Part shown: one piece after another, positions 8,236 through 15,953 of the stretch
How the letters are laid out: the number at the start of each line of letters is the position of its first letter
How positions within the stretch are numbered: position 1 is the stretch's first letter
DNA from: Mesorhizobium loti
GTDB lineage: Bacteria > Pseudomonadota > Alphaproteobacteria > Rhizobiales > Rhizobiaceae
Direction of reading: 5' to 3'
NCBI RefSeq assembly: GCF_003148495.1
Contig: NZ_QGGH01000001.1
Location: 1,012,347-1,076,346 of the forward strand
DNA: 64,000 nt
Notes under the pieces: generated by a model
Database searches by the model: none
Told to the model about the DNA's origin: nothing
What the model saw: only the letters and a program-made list of their open reading frames with translations
Program-made: the position numbers and the translations under genes

Positions 8236-9729
8236 ATGATCAAGCACAATCCGCCTTCTCCCGAACCCCTGCACCGCGCCATTGCGCGGTTCGGCCAGGC
8301 CACCGTGCTGGTGGTCGGCGACTTCATCCTCGACCGTTTCGTCAATGGCGTCATCGAGCGGATCTCGCCGGAAGCGCCGATCCCGGTGCTGCACGGGCGC
8401 GGCGAGACCTCGACCATGGGCGGCGCCGGCAATGTCGTGGCCAACATCGTTTCGCTCGGCGCTGCCGCTGTTCCTGTCTCGGTCATCGGCACCGATGTAG
8501 CGGGCGACAGCCTGGTGCGGATGCTCGGCGAGCTTGGCGTCGACACGGCTGGCCTGGCGCAGGAGCGCGGCCGCATGACCTCGTCGAAGAGCCGCTTCAG
8601 CGCGCTCAACCAGCAGGTGCTTCGCTTCGACGAGGAGGAAATCAAGCCGCTGGGTGCTGCGGAGCGCGCCGGCCTGATCCGGCATTTCCGCGATGCACTG
8701 CCGCGCGCCGACATCGTCATCCTGTCCGACTACGGCAAGGGCATCCTGCTCGACGGCGTCGCCGCTGATCTGATCGCCATCTGCCGCGAGGCGGGAAAAC
8801 CGGTGCTGGTCGACCCGAAGGGCCGCGACTATGCGCGCTATGCCAGGGCGACCGCCATCACCCCCAACCGCAAGGAACTTGGCGAGGCGGTCGGCCATGC
8901 GGTCTTCGCCGATGACGAGATTGTGGCTGCGGCACGCCAGCTGATTTCGGCGCACAGTTTCGACTTCGTCGTTGCGACGCGCAGCGAAAAGGGCATGAGC
9001 GTGGTCGGCCCGACCGAGGCACGCCACATCGCCACCCAGGCGCGCGAAGTGTTCGACGTCTCGGGCGCCGGCGACACGGTGATCGCGAGCTTTGCGCTGG
9101 CATTGGCCGTAGGCGCCGATACCGTCATGGCGGCCTCGATCGCCAATGCGGCTGGCGGCGTCGTGGTGGGCAAGCGCGGCACCGCGCGGCTGACGGTCGA
9201 GGAACTCACCGGCGCGCTGTTCCGCTCGCATGGACCGACCGCCCACAAGGACGCCATCCTCGATGCCGCATCGGCCGCGCGCATGGTCGCGGCGTGGAAG
9301 GAAGAAGGCTTGAGCGTCGGCTTCACCAATGGCTGCTTCGACATCCTGCATGCCGGCCATGTCAGCCTCTTGCACGCGGCGCGCAGCCAGTGCGACCGGC
9401 TGGTGCTCGGCCTCAACAGCGATGCCTCGGTGCGGCGTCTGAAGGGGGCAGGGCGGCCGGTCAACGACCAGCACGACCGCGCCTGCGTGCTGGCGGCGCT
9501 CGCCTCGGTCGATGCGGTCGTGGTGTTCGAGGAAGATACGCCGCTGGCGCTGATCGAAGCGCTGCTGCCCGACATACTGGTCAAGGGCGCCGATTACACC
9601 GTCGACACCGTGGTCGGCGCCGATGTGGTGCAGAAAGCCGGCGGCCGCGTCGTGCTGGTCGATCTCGTCGCCGGCAAGAGCACCACCAACACAATCGGCA
9701 AATTGCGCGCTGGCGGCACGACAAACTGA
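8236..9729 (+). CDS. hldE: Bifunctional heptose-7-phosphate kinase / heptose-1-phosphate adenylyltransferase
   Basis: A 497-aa two-domain enzyme for two steps of ADP-heptose synthesis. Residues 1-330 form a PfkB/ribokinase-type kinase, with GGAGNVVAN (about 62-70) and the catalytic-base motif GAGDT (277-281). Residues 355-497 form a cytidylyltransferase-like domain with FTNGCFDILHAGH, whose HAGH (372-375) is the HxGH nucleotide-binding motif, and LVKGADYTVDTVVGADVV. Full length with both active sites intact. gmhA starts 7 bp after its stop, so hldE-gmhA-gmhB is probably one operon. Confidence 0.96.
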   Translation: MIKHNPPSPEPLHRAIARFGQATVLVVGDFILDRFVNGVIERISPEAPIPVLHGRGETSTMGGAGNVVANIVSLGAAAVPVSVIGTDVAGDSLVRMLGELGVDTAGLAQERGRMTSSKSRFSALNQQVLRFDEEEIKPLGAAERAGLIRHFRDALPRADIVILSDYGKGILLDGVAADLIAICREAGKPVLVDPKGRDYARYARATAITPNRKELGEAVGHAVFADDEIVAAARQLISAHSFDFVVATRSEKGMSVVGPTEARHIATQAREVFDVSGAGDTVIASFALALAVGADTVMAASIANAAGGVVVGKRGTARLTVEELTGALFRSHGPTAHKDAILDAASAARMVAAWKEEGLSVGFTNGCFDILHAGHVSLLHAARSQCDRLVLGLNSDASVRRLKGAGRPVNDQHDRACVLAALASVDAVVVFEEDTPLALIEALLPDILVKGADYTVDTVVGADVVQKAGGRVVLVDLVAGKSTTNTIGKLRAGGTTN

Positions 9730-9736
9730 GGGTTTC

Positions 9737-10309
9737 ATGTCCGACTTGAACGATTATCTGGTCCGCTCGGCGGCTGCCATATCAGCCACGGTCGAGCGCG
9801 ACCTGACCAGCGAGATGGAGCGGGCGGCGAGCGCCGTCGTATCGGCGCTTTCGTCGGGGAAAGCCTTGCTGATCTGCGGCAATGGCGGCTCGGCCAGCGA
9901 CGCCATCCACATTGCCGGCGAACTGGTCGGCCGTTTCCTGAAGGAGCGCAAGGCCTACAACGTCATCGCGCTGCCGGCCAATGCCGCCGTGCTGACGGCC
10001 TGGGGCAACGACTATGGCTTCGACACGGTGTTTTCGCGCCAGGTCGAGGCGCATGGCGCGGCCGGCGGTGTGCTTCTGGCAATCTCGACCAGCGGCAATT
10101 CGCCGAGCATCCTCGCTGCCGCCGAACAGGCGCGGATGATGGACATGACGGTGATCAGCCTGACCGGCGACACCGGCGGCAAGCTGAAGCCTTTGTCCGA
10201 CATTCTGCTCAACGTGCCGTCGACCTCGACGCCGATCATCCAGCAGGGGCATCTGTGCCTCTATCATTATCTGTGCGAGGTGGTCGAAGCGCGTCTCAGC
10301 AATGGCTGA
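9737..10309 (+). CDS. gmhA: Phosphoheptose isomerase
   Basis: A 190-aa SIS-domain isomerase that converts sedoheptulose 7-phosphate to D-glycero-D-manno-heptose 7-phosphate, the entry step to ADP-heptose. LLICGNGGSASDAIHIAGEL and LLAISTSGNSPSILAA are the two SIS phosphosugar motifs; the C-terminal IQQGHLCLYHYLCE block supplies the conserved zinc/catalytic Gln and His. The ATG at 9737 matches the family N-terminus; the frame stays open upstream inside hldE but without support. It overlaps gmhB by 8 bp. Confidence 0.95.
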   Translation: MSDLNDYLVRSAAAISATVERDLTSEMERAASAVVSALSSGKALLICGNGGSASDAIHIAGELVGRFLKERKAYNVIALPANAAVLTAWGNDYGFDTVFSRQVEAHGAAGGVLLAISTSGNSPSILAAAEQARMMDMTVISLTGDTGGKLKPLSDILLNVPSTSTPIIQQGHLCLYHYLCEVVEARLSNG

Positions 10310-10961
10310 CTCCACGACGTCCGGCCCCTATCCGCTTGCGGAGCCCGGCCTATGGGTCGAGCGGGTCGGCCGGACGGTGTTTCCCGCCGGTACGCCGGCG
10401 CTGTTCCTCGACCGAGACGGCACCATCAACGTCGATACCGGTTATCCCGACGATCCAGCCGAAATGGTGCTGCGCGCGGATATAGCCGCAGCGATCTCTG
10501 CCGCCAACCGCGCCGGCATTCCCGTCATCATCGTCACCAACCAGTCGGGCATCGCGCGCGGCTATTACCGTTGGGGCGATTTCGCTGCCGTCAATGGCCG
10601 CGTGCTGGAATTGCTAGGTGGCGAGGGCGCATTCGTCGACATGGTGCTGGCCTGCGCCTATCACGAAGCGGGCTCCGGCCCGCTTGCGGTCGCCGATCAT
10701 CCGATGCGCAAGCCCAATCCGGGCATGCTGCTGGAGGCGGCCAAACGCCTCGGGCTCGATCTGCGGCGTTCGCTGATCGTCGGCGACAAGAAGGCGGACA
10801 TGGAGGCGGGACAGCGTGCCGGCCTCTCGCAGGGCTGGCTGGTCGACGGGCAAGCGGCAGTTCAATCGGGCTTCACGGTCGGGCCATGGCGCGACCGCGA
10901 GGATTTCAACGGCCTGCTCGCCGCAATAGCGGGACTTGGTGCCGTGTCAGGCGAGCGGTGA
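10302..10961 (+). CDS. gmhB: Heptose-1,7-bisphosphate 7-phosphatase
   Basis: A 219-aa HAD-superfamily phosphatase removing the 7-phosphate from heptose 1,7-bisphosphate, between the two HldE reactions. Motif I is LFLDRDGTIN, with Asp nucleophile and Asp acid/base; VIIVTNQSGIARGYY is motif II; MRKPNPGMLLEA gives the Lys; LIVGDKKADMEAG is motif IV. A roughly 35-residue N-terminal extension precedes motif I. The zinc-binding Cys set of E. coli GmhB is not obvious (only one Cys in the insert), so the metal loop may differ. Overlaps gmhA by 8 bp. Confidence 0.9.
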   Translation: MADSTTSGPYPLAEPGLWVERVGRTVFPAGTPALFLDRDGTINVDTGYPDDPAEMVLRADIAAAISAANRAGIPVIIVTNQSGIARGYYRWGDFAAVNGRVLELLGGEGAFVDMVLACAYHEAGSGPLAVADHPMRKPNPGMLLEAAKRLGLDLRRSLIVGDKKADMEAGQRAGLSQGWLVDGQAAVQSGFTVGPWRDREDFNGLLAAIAGLGAVSGER

Positions 10962-10965
10962 CGGC

Positions 10966-11760
10966 TCACGCCGGATCGTTGTCTCGCCAGGCTTCATAAA
11001 GCTTGGCCTCGGTGGCGAACGAATAGACCATCACCATCATCGAATAGACGAAGCCGTGCCGGCCGCACAGGAAGTAGCGCTTGGCCAGGTAGAATTTCAG
11101 GAAGTTGCCGAGCGGCGACAGCACTAGCTTTACCAAGCCTGGCTTCTTGCCCCTCTCGACCAGCGTGGCAACCTTGAGGCTGGAGTAGGTGTTGGCCCTG
11201 GCCAAGTCCTCCGCGATGCTCATTTCGCGGCGGTGCAGCAGCACGCCATTTTCAATCGTGCCGGTTTCGCCCGGCACCTCGAACGATTCATGGACCCGCA
11301 AGTTGAGGTCCATGGTGGCCTTGTCTCGGCGGAAGAGACGCAGCAGCCTGTTGTGCAGCACCCAGCGGTGCGCATAGCCATAGCCTTTCAGCTTGTCGCG
11401 GCGCCTTATGTACCATCCGTCGAAGCCGACATTGCGAGGCTGCGTCACGTCCATGATCGACTGCCTGAGCAGGTCGTCGATGGCCTCATCGGCTTCAATC
11501 GAAAGGCACCATGGCTGCGTGGCCTGATCGAGGGCGAATTGCCGCTGGCGGGGAAAACCCGGCCAGTCGTTGTGAAACAGCCTGATCGGGTAGCCCTTGG
11601 CGATGAACTCCTGGACGACGTCCAGGGTGCTGTCCGTCGAGCCTGAATCGACGACGATGATCTCGGCGCAGAAGTCGACGCTTTCCAGGCACTGGCCGAT
11701 CATGTCGGCTTCGTTCATGCAGATGACCAGCGCCGAAACCGGGCTAGCAAATCGAGTCAT
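10966..11760 (-). CDS. WaaE-like family 2 glycosyltransferase (LPS core)
   Basis: A 264-aa GT-A glycosyltransferase of family 2, similar in layout to WaaE/KdtX enzymes that add a hexose to the heptose region of the LPS core. VSALVICMNEADMIGQCLESV is the donor-binding start, EIIVVDSGSTDSTLD the first acidic motif, and LSIEADEAID corresponds to the WaaE-type DADE metal motif with Glu in the first position. The middle has WYIRRRDKLKGYGYAHRW; the C-terminal part is basic and hydrophobic, suiting membrane association. It converges on gmhB with a 4-bp gap. Sugar specificity cannot be read from sequence. Confidence 0.8.
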   Translation of the reverse strand: MTRFASPVSALVICMNEADMIGQCLESVDFCAEIIVVDSGSTDSTLDVVQEFIAKGYPIRLFHNDWPGFPRQRQFALDQATQPWCLSIEADEAIDDLLRQSIMDVTQPRNVGFDGWYIRRRDKLKGYGYAHRWVLHNRLLRLFRRDKATMDLNLRVHESFEVPGETGTIENGVLLHRREMSIAEDLARANTYSSLKVATLVERGKKPGLVKLVLSPLGNFLKFYLAKRYFLCGRHGFVYSMMVMVYSFATEAKLYEAWRDNDPA

Positions 11761-11828
11761 GGTCCCACCCTACGGCACACTGTTCTCGGAATTGCGCTGC
11801 TTTGCGCCATCTGTTTTTACGCAATCCC

Positions 11829-11889
11829 CAAGCGCTAAGCGCTTTCCCAGGAAAACCGTTACACACTTTTTCTGGAATTGCTTTAGGAA
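11829..11889. repeat. Hairpin repeat element (CCG...CACTTTT type)
   Basis: AAGCGCT-A-AGCGCTT (11830-11844) is followed by CCAGGAAAA (11847-11855) pairing with TTTTTCTGG (11867-11875, one G-T pair) around CCGTTACACAC, then AATTGCTTTAGGAAA. The plan matches the elements at 30.7 and 40.3 kb (a palindrome, then a hairpin with AACCG...CAC in the loop). It sits in the 264-bp gap between the Lrp-type gene and the WaaE-like gene. Confidence 0.55.
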
Positions 11890-12024
11890 ACCAACAGGGC
11901 GGGCCACGGCAGAACGATCCGGCTTTCTACACGACAGCCTATCGAATGCCAAAGCGGCCCTGATATGGCGAAGCCCGCAACCCGCATCTGCCACGCCCGA
12001 TGTGGCGCTGGCGTTCAAACCGAC

Positions 12025-12504
12025 TCAGGGCTGTGCAAACGAGACCAGCCCTTCATCCTTGACCCGGCGGATGGTGAGTGCGGTGCGCACCGTGTCGACA
12101 TTGGGGGTCGAAGTCAGCTCCTCGATGACGAAGGTCTGGAAGGCGCCGAGGTCGCTTGCCACGCAATGCAGCAGGAAATCGGATTCGCCCGACACCATCC
12201 AGGCGTCGCGTACGATCGGCCAGCCGCGGGTGCGTTCGGCAAAGGTGCGCAACTCGGCGTCGGCCTGGTGATGCAGGCCGATCAAGCAGAAGGCGACGAC
12301 ATCGAGGCCGAGCGCCGGTGCATTGAGCAAAGCGCGGTAGCCGCGGATGATGCCGGCTTCCTCCAGCCGCTTGACGCGGCGCAGGCATGGTGGCGCAGAA
12401 ATACCGACGCGGTTCGACAGTTCGACATTGGTCATGCGGCCGTCGCCCTGCAGTTCGCGCAGGATCTTCCAGTCGATGGCGTCGAGGTCGGCCTTGAGCG
12501 GCAT
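12025..12504 (-). CDS. Lrp/AsnC-family transcriptional regulator
   Basis: A 159-aa Lrp/AsnC regulator, which senses amino acids or related ligands as an octamer. The N-terminal HTH (LDAIDWKILRELQGDGRMTN, ISAPPCLRRVKRLEEAG) is followed by a RAM ligand domain (ALGLDVVAFCLIGL, ESDFLLHCVASDLGAFQTFV). The start at 12504 (MPLKADLD) matches the family; an ATG 11 codons earlier would add an unconserved tail. It diverges from trxB; a near-perfect palindrome lies 27-45 bp upstream of the start and is a likely autoregulatory site. Confidence 0.9.
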   Translation of the reverse strand: MPLKADLDAIDWKILRELQGDGRMTNVELSNRVGISAPPCLRRVKRLEEAGIIRGYRALLNAPALGLDVVAFCLIGLHHQADAELRTFAERTRGWPIVRDAWMVSGESDFLLHCVASDLGAFQTFVIEELTSTPNVDTVRTALTIRRVKDEGLVSFAQP

Positions 12505-12530
12505 GAGGGCTCTCGAGAAGTCAGGGGCAA

Positions 12531-12549
12531 CACGCAAGAATCTTGCGTG
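12531..12549. promoter_or_regulatory. Palindromic operator candidate upstream of the Lrp gene
   Basis: CACGCAAGA-A-TCTTGCGTG: 9-bp perfect arms around one central base, between lrp-type and trxB genes. Lrp-family proteins often bind such symmetrical sites upstream of their own gene; whether it also serves trxB, 206 bp away, is unknown. Confidence 0.6.
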
Positions 12550-12755
12550 ATTTTGTAATTAAACGACTTCGCTGTCCATTCCATCCCTCGCCCGGAATAT
12601 TTCGCAGGATCAGGCGGGCAACAGGGTGCGACAAAGCTTTCCGGGGACGAACGCCAACTTGCCTTGCTGGTGTCGTGGGCAACACTTACATTACGCGCGA
12701 TACAGACCGAGTTTTCCATGCCGCAATTGCCGGCAGCCCTCCGCAGAGGCTTTAG

Positions 12756-13730
12756 ATGACCACCAAGCACGCGCCCGTTCTCATCATCGGTTCCGGCCCG
12801 GCCGGCTATACGGCAGCGGTCTACGCCGCCCGCGCCATGCTGAAGCCGATGCTGGTTGCCGGGCTGCAGCAGGGCGGCCAATTGATGATCACCACCGATG
12901 TCGAGAACTATCCCGGCTTCGCCGACCCCATCCAGGGTCCGTGGCTGATGGAGCAGATGCTCAAGCAGGCCGAGCATGTCGGCACCGACATCATCAACGA
13001 CATCATCACCGAGGTCGACCTCAATGTGCGGCCGTTCCGCGCCAAGGGCGATTCCGGCACCACCTACACCGCCGACGCACTGATCATCGCCACCGGCGCG
13101 CAAGCGAAATGGCTGGGCATTCCGACCGAACAGACCTTCATGGGCTTCGGTGTCTCGGCCTGCGCCACATGCGACGGTTTCTTCTATCGCGGCAAGGATG
13201 TCGCGGTCATCGGCGGCGGCAATTCAGCGGTGGAAGAGGCGCTCTACCTGTCGAACCTCGCCAGGAGCGTTACTGTCATTCACAGGCGCAACGATTTCCG
13301 CGCCGAACGCATCCTGCGCGAGCGGCTCTTGAAGAAGGACAATGTCCGCGTCATCTGGGACACGATCGTCGACGAGATCACCGGCCGTCCCGGCAAGACG
13401 CCGCTGCCGCCTTCGGTCGAGGGCCTGAAGCTGCGCAACGCGGTGACTGGCGAGGAAACGCATCTGAAGATCGACGGCGTGTTCGTGGCCATCGGCCACG
13501 CGCCGGCGGTCGAACTGTTCGCCGGCAAGCTGAAGCAGAAGCCGAACGGCTATCTGTGGACGGCGCCGGATTCGACCCGCACCGACGTGCCTGGCGTGTT
13601 CGCGGCCGGCGATGTGACCGACGACATCTACCGCCAGGCAGTGACGGCGGCAGGGCTCGGCTGCATGGCCGCACTTGAGGCGGAGAAATATCTGGCCGGC
13701 ATCGAAGTGCACCGCGAAGCGGCCGAGTAG
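12756..13730 (+). CDS. trxB: Thioredoxin-disulfide reductase
   Basis: A 324-aa low-molecular-weight thioredoxin reductase using NADPH and FAD to reduce thioredoxin in the cytoplasm. GSGPAGYTA (12-20) binds FAD; the redox pair is Cys136-Ala-Thr-Cys139 in the typical SACATCDGFF setting; GGGNSAVEEALYL (153-165) binds NADPH; the C-terminal GVFAAGDVTDDIYRQAVTAAG is the second FAD motif. Full length with nothing missing. The lsrB-type regulator follows 79 bp downstream on the same strand. Confidence 0.97.
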   Translation: MTTKHAPVLIIGSGPAGYTAAVYAARAMLKPMLVAGLQQGGQLMITTDVENYPGFADPIQGPWLMEQMLKQAEHVGTDIINDIITEVDLNVRPFRAKGDSGTTYTADALIIATGAQAKWLGIPTEQTFMGFGVSACATCDGFFYRGKDVAVIGGGNSAVEEALYLSNLARSVTVIHRRNDFRAERILRERLLKKDNVRVIWDTIVDEITGRPGKTPLPPSVEGLKLRNAVTGEETHLKIDGVFVAIGHAPAVELFAGKLKQKPNGYLWTAPDSTRTDVPGVFAAGDVTDDIYRQAVTAAGLGCMAALEAEKYLAGIEVHREAAE

Positions 13731-13809
13731 AGAGTTCAGAGAGCGGCTTAGAAACGCCGTGTAAAAGCCTGATTTTTCATTCAGACGCCAAAACAGAACG
13801 AGGGGTATC

Positions 13810-14706
13810 ATGGCGTTGGACTGGGACAAGCTACGCGTGTTTCACGCTGCGGCGGAGGCGGGGTCTTTTACCCATGCGGCCGAGACATTGCATCTGTCGC
13901 AATCGGCGATCTCGCGGCAGGTCAGCGCACTCGAGCATGATGTCGGCGTGCCGCTCTTCAACCGCCACGCCCGCGGGCTGGTGCTGACCGAGCAGGGCGA
14001 AATGCTGTTCCGCACGGCGCATGACGTGCTGATGAAGCTTGAGACCATCAAGTCACGACTGACCGAGACCAAGGACCGCCCGTCGGGCGTGCTTCGGGTG
14101 ACGACGACGGTGGGCTTGGGCGCCGGCTGGCTGACCGAGCGGGTGCAGGAATTCATCGAGCTCTATCCCGAAATCAGCCTGCAGCTGATCCTCGCCAACG
14201 AGGAACTCGACCTCACCATGCGCCAGGCCGACTGCGCCATCCGGCTGCGCCAGCCGCAGCAACCGGACCTGATCCAGCGCCGCCTGTTCACCGTGCATTT
14301 CCACCTCTACGCGGCGCCATCCTATGTCGCCAAGCACGGCAAGCCGGCTTCCGTCGCCGAGCTGAAGAGCCATCGCATCGTCACCTTCGGCGTGCCGGTG
14401 CCCTCGCATCTGTCGGAGCTGAACTGGCTTGAAACGGTCGGTGATTTCGACGGTGGACAAAGGGTGCCGACGCTGCAGATCAACGACATCTTGTCGATCA
14501 AGCGTGCGGTGCAGGGCGGTGCCGGCATCGCCATGCTTCCCGACTATGTGATCAGCAAGGACTCCGACCTGGTGCAATTGCTGCCGGAGACCGAAGTGCC
14601 GTCCTTCGACACCTATTTCGCCTATCCCGACGCGATGAAGAACCAGGCCAAGCTGCACGTGTTCCGCGATTTCATCATTGCCAAGGCCAGGAGCTGGTCC
14701 TTCTGA
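13810..14706 (+). CDS. lsrB: LysR-family regulator, LsrB/VtlR type
   Basis: A 298-aa LysR regulator. The HTH (FTHAAETLHLSQSAISRQVS, about 20-39) and ligand-binding domain (90-295) are complete. From memory, S. meliloti lsrB lies just downstream of trxB near the AbcR RNA genes, and the Brucella/Agrobacterium counterparts (VtlR/LsrB) activate AbcR2 and envelope or oxidative-stress functions; the same layout here supports the name. Redox sensing through several cysteines has been described for LsrB, but this copy shows a single Cys, residue 142. GAGGGG precedes the ATG. Confidence 0.8.
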   Translation: MALDWDKLRVFHAAAEAGSFTHAAETLHLSQSAISRQVSALEHDVGVPLFNRHARGLVLTEQGEMLFRTAHDVLMKLETIKSRLTETKDRPSGVLRVTTTVGLGAGWLTERVQEFIELYPEISLQLILANEELDLTMRQADCAIRLRQPQQPDLIQRRLFTVHFHLYAAPSYVAKHGKPASVAELKSHRIVTFGVPVPSHLSELNWLETVGDFDGGQRVPTLQINDILSIKRAVQGGAGIAMLPDYVISKDSDLVQLLPETEVPSFDTYFAYPDAMKNQAKLHVFRDFIIAKARSWSF

Positions 14707-14725
14707 TTTTCTCGCTGTTCTGAAG

Positions 14726-15223
14726 TTAATCCCGCCAGGGCGTCAGGCGAGGCAGCCAGCCGGGCACGTTGCGGCGGTAGGTCTCGTATTCGACGCCGTA
14801 GCGGTGGGCCAATGTCGGCTCTTCGTAGAACCGCACGAAGGAGCCCATGGCAATCGCGCCGATGACGACATAGGCGACCAGCGTCCAGCTCGAGAACAGC
14901 AGCGCCTGACCCAGGATGATCGACAGCACGGCGACATACATCGGGTTGCGGACATGGCGGTAGATGCCGCCGATCACCAGCCTTTCGGTCGGGGCGACCG
15001 GAGCGGGCGTGCCGAGGCCCTCAAGCGCAAAGCGACCGAAGGCATGCAGGAGTGCTGCGATCGCGGCGACGATCAGGAGCCCGCCAACAGGCGCAAAGCC
15101 CGGCAGGCTTGACCAAGGCAAGCCCCAGCGGTCTGTCAACAGCCAAGGCACCAGCCCGGCAACCACGCAGGGCGCCGCAATGAAGAAGGCCGCACTGCCG
15201 GCGATCGCCGAAAACGCCCGCAT
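14726..15223 (-). CDS. Isoprenylcysteine carboxyl methyltransferase-like membrane protein
   Basis: A 165-aa integral membrane protein of the ICMT/phospholipid-methyltransferase superfamily. About four hydrophobic segments are followed by the C-terminal motif GGIYRHVRNPMYVAV and FVRFYEEPTLAHRYGVEYETYRRNVPGWLP (quoted in part: EEPTLAHRYG...YETYRRNVP), where the RHxxNPMY and EE...Y...Y residues bind S-adenosylmethionine in the family. The natural substrate is unknown in bacteria of this type. Start at 15223 is preceded by GGGGAGGA. It converges on lsrB with a 19-bp gap. Confidence 0.8.
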   Translation of the reverse strand: MRAFSAIAGSAAFFIAAPCVVAGLVPWLLTDRWGLPWSSLPGFAPVGGLLIVAAIAALLHAFGRFALEGLGTPAPVAPTERLVIGGIYRHVRNPMYVAVLSIILGQALLFSSWTLVAYVVIGAIAMGSFVRFYEEPTLAHRYGVEYETYRRNVPGWLPRLTPWRD

Positions 15224-15422
15224 TGGCTGCTTCCTCCCCGATTGCCTTAGAAATGAACGCCTGCTGCCCGCTTCCACATCATCACGCAGTTTTCGCAATT
15301 TGGGGCAAAAACCGGTGGGGATTCGCGATTCTCTAGTGACAATCGCCCGGTTCAGCGCTCCATTTTGACGATTCTGCTGGTCCTATTGGCTCCTGGAATG
15401 GGTTAGACCACAGCCTGCGTCT

Positions 15423-15445
15423 TTTTGCATGCGTGTGTTGCAAAA
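15423..15445 (+). promoter_or_regulatory. Inverted repeat (LysR-box form) upstream of the AbcR-like RNA
   Basis: TTTTGCA (15423-15429) and TGCAAAA (15439-15445) form a perfect 7-bp inverted repeat with 9-nt spacer, the T-N11-A form bound by LysR regulators. It ends 32 bp before a TATATA (15478-15483) that would serve as -10, so it lies near -43 to -65 relative to the inferred start, the usual activator position. LsrB/VtlR, encoded 0.7 kb upstream, is the natural candidate. Confidence 0.6.
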
Positions 15446-15488
15446 TAGATGCTTGTTTCTTGGGCATGATGAGCACATATATAGATCA

Positions 15489-15602
15489 TCTCCTGGGCGC
15501 GTTCTCCTCCCATTAGCGCCCTAGAGTGTTCCCCTCTGGAGGTTAGCCTTAACAGGCACTTCCAATCAAACTCAGCCGGATCTTCGTTGATCCGGCTTTT
15601 TT
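15489..15602 (+). ncRNA. abcR: AbcR-like (alpha-r15) trans-acting small RNA
   Basis: A likely Hfq-dependent sRNA of about 114 nt, the size of AbcR RNAs, which repress many ABC-transporter mRNAs in rhizobia and Brucella. GGGCGC (15495-15500) pairs with GCGCCC (15516-15521) around a 15-nt loop containing CTCCTCCC, an exposed anti-Shine-Dalgarno motif typical of the family. A small AGAG/CTCT stem follows, then a terminator: AGCCGGATC / GATCCGGCT around TTCGTT and six T (15574-15602). Locus near lsrB fits. The 5' end is estimated from a TATATA at 15478. No open reading frame with a ribosome site is present. One copy only is seen. Confidence 0.72.
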
Positions 15603-15716
15603 GTTGCCTGTGCCCTGCTGGGTTGACCAAAAAATCCATCACAATTGCCACGTAACAGTGACATGTAACCTCTGGTAACATATCCCGGACGGCCGCGACC
15701 TGCTATGTACAGCATA

Positions 15717-15909
15717 GGACGCGGTGTGGTTCGAACGGGAGATGGGGGCATCACTCGTACGGCCCGGGCTCAGGCGGCTACCGCGTCCGAACCGTTTCTT
15801 CCGCCGAGTTCGGCGGCATCAAATGCGGCGGACCTGCCGTTTTACCTCCCAAGGAAACGGTCCGCGAACAAAACGACGTCCGGTCCCCGCCGGGCGTCGT
15901 TTTCTTTTT
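15717..15909 (+). ncRNA. Candidate structured noncoding RNA
   Basis: A noncoding stretch of about 190 nt with three consecutive helical domains. Domain 1: GGACGCGGT (15717-15725) / ACCGCGTCC (15780-15788), 9 bp perfect. Domain 2: ACCGTTTC (15791-15798) / GAAACGGT (15854-15861), enclosing CCGCCG-AGTT-CGGCGG and an ACCTCCC motif. Domain 3: AAACGACG (15871-15878) / CGTCGTTT (15895-15902) with inner CCGG/CCGG and a TTTTCTTTTT tract, an intrinsic terminator. No protein gene reads into it on the plus strand. I cannot assign it to a known family; 6S, tmRNA, SRP and RNase P signatures were not found. Promoter not identified. Confidence 0.5.
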
Positions 15910-15910
15910 G

Positions 15911-15934
15911 CCCCTCGAACCGAGGTTCGAGGGG
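15911..15934. repeat. Perfect hairpin after the EF-G-like gene
   Basis: CCCCTCGAAC-CGAG-GTTCGAGGGG, 10-bp perfect stem, lies 20 bp beyond the stop of the leftward EF-G-like gene. There is no T tract after it on that strand; the adjacent hairpin at 15871-15902 followed by TTTTGTT on the minus strand could act as the true leftward terminator. Confidence 0.7.
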
Positions 15935-15953
15935 TGTGTGATGGTGCTACGGG

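Noticed and set aside
7918-9738. Long open frame of about 600 codons opposite hldE
   Set aside because: It is antisense to the well-conserved hldE gene; high-GC codon use leaves such frames open. The translation has no recognisable domain.
15403-15681. Leftward open frame of 92 codons over the AbcR-like RNA
   Set aside because: It runs antisense to the hairpins and terminator and has no protein-like features.
15729-15740. tRNA-like T-arm (GGTTCGAAC)
   Set aside because: No flanking 5-bp T stem, anticodon arm or acceptor stem can be formed; the bases fit the 15717-15788 stem-loop instead.
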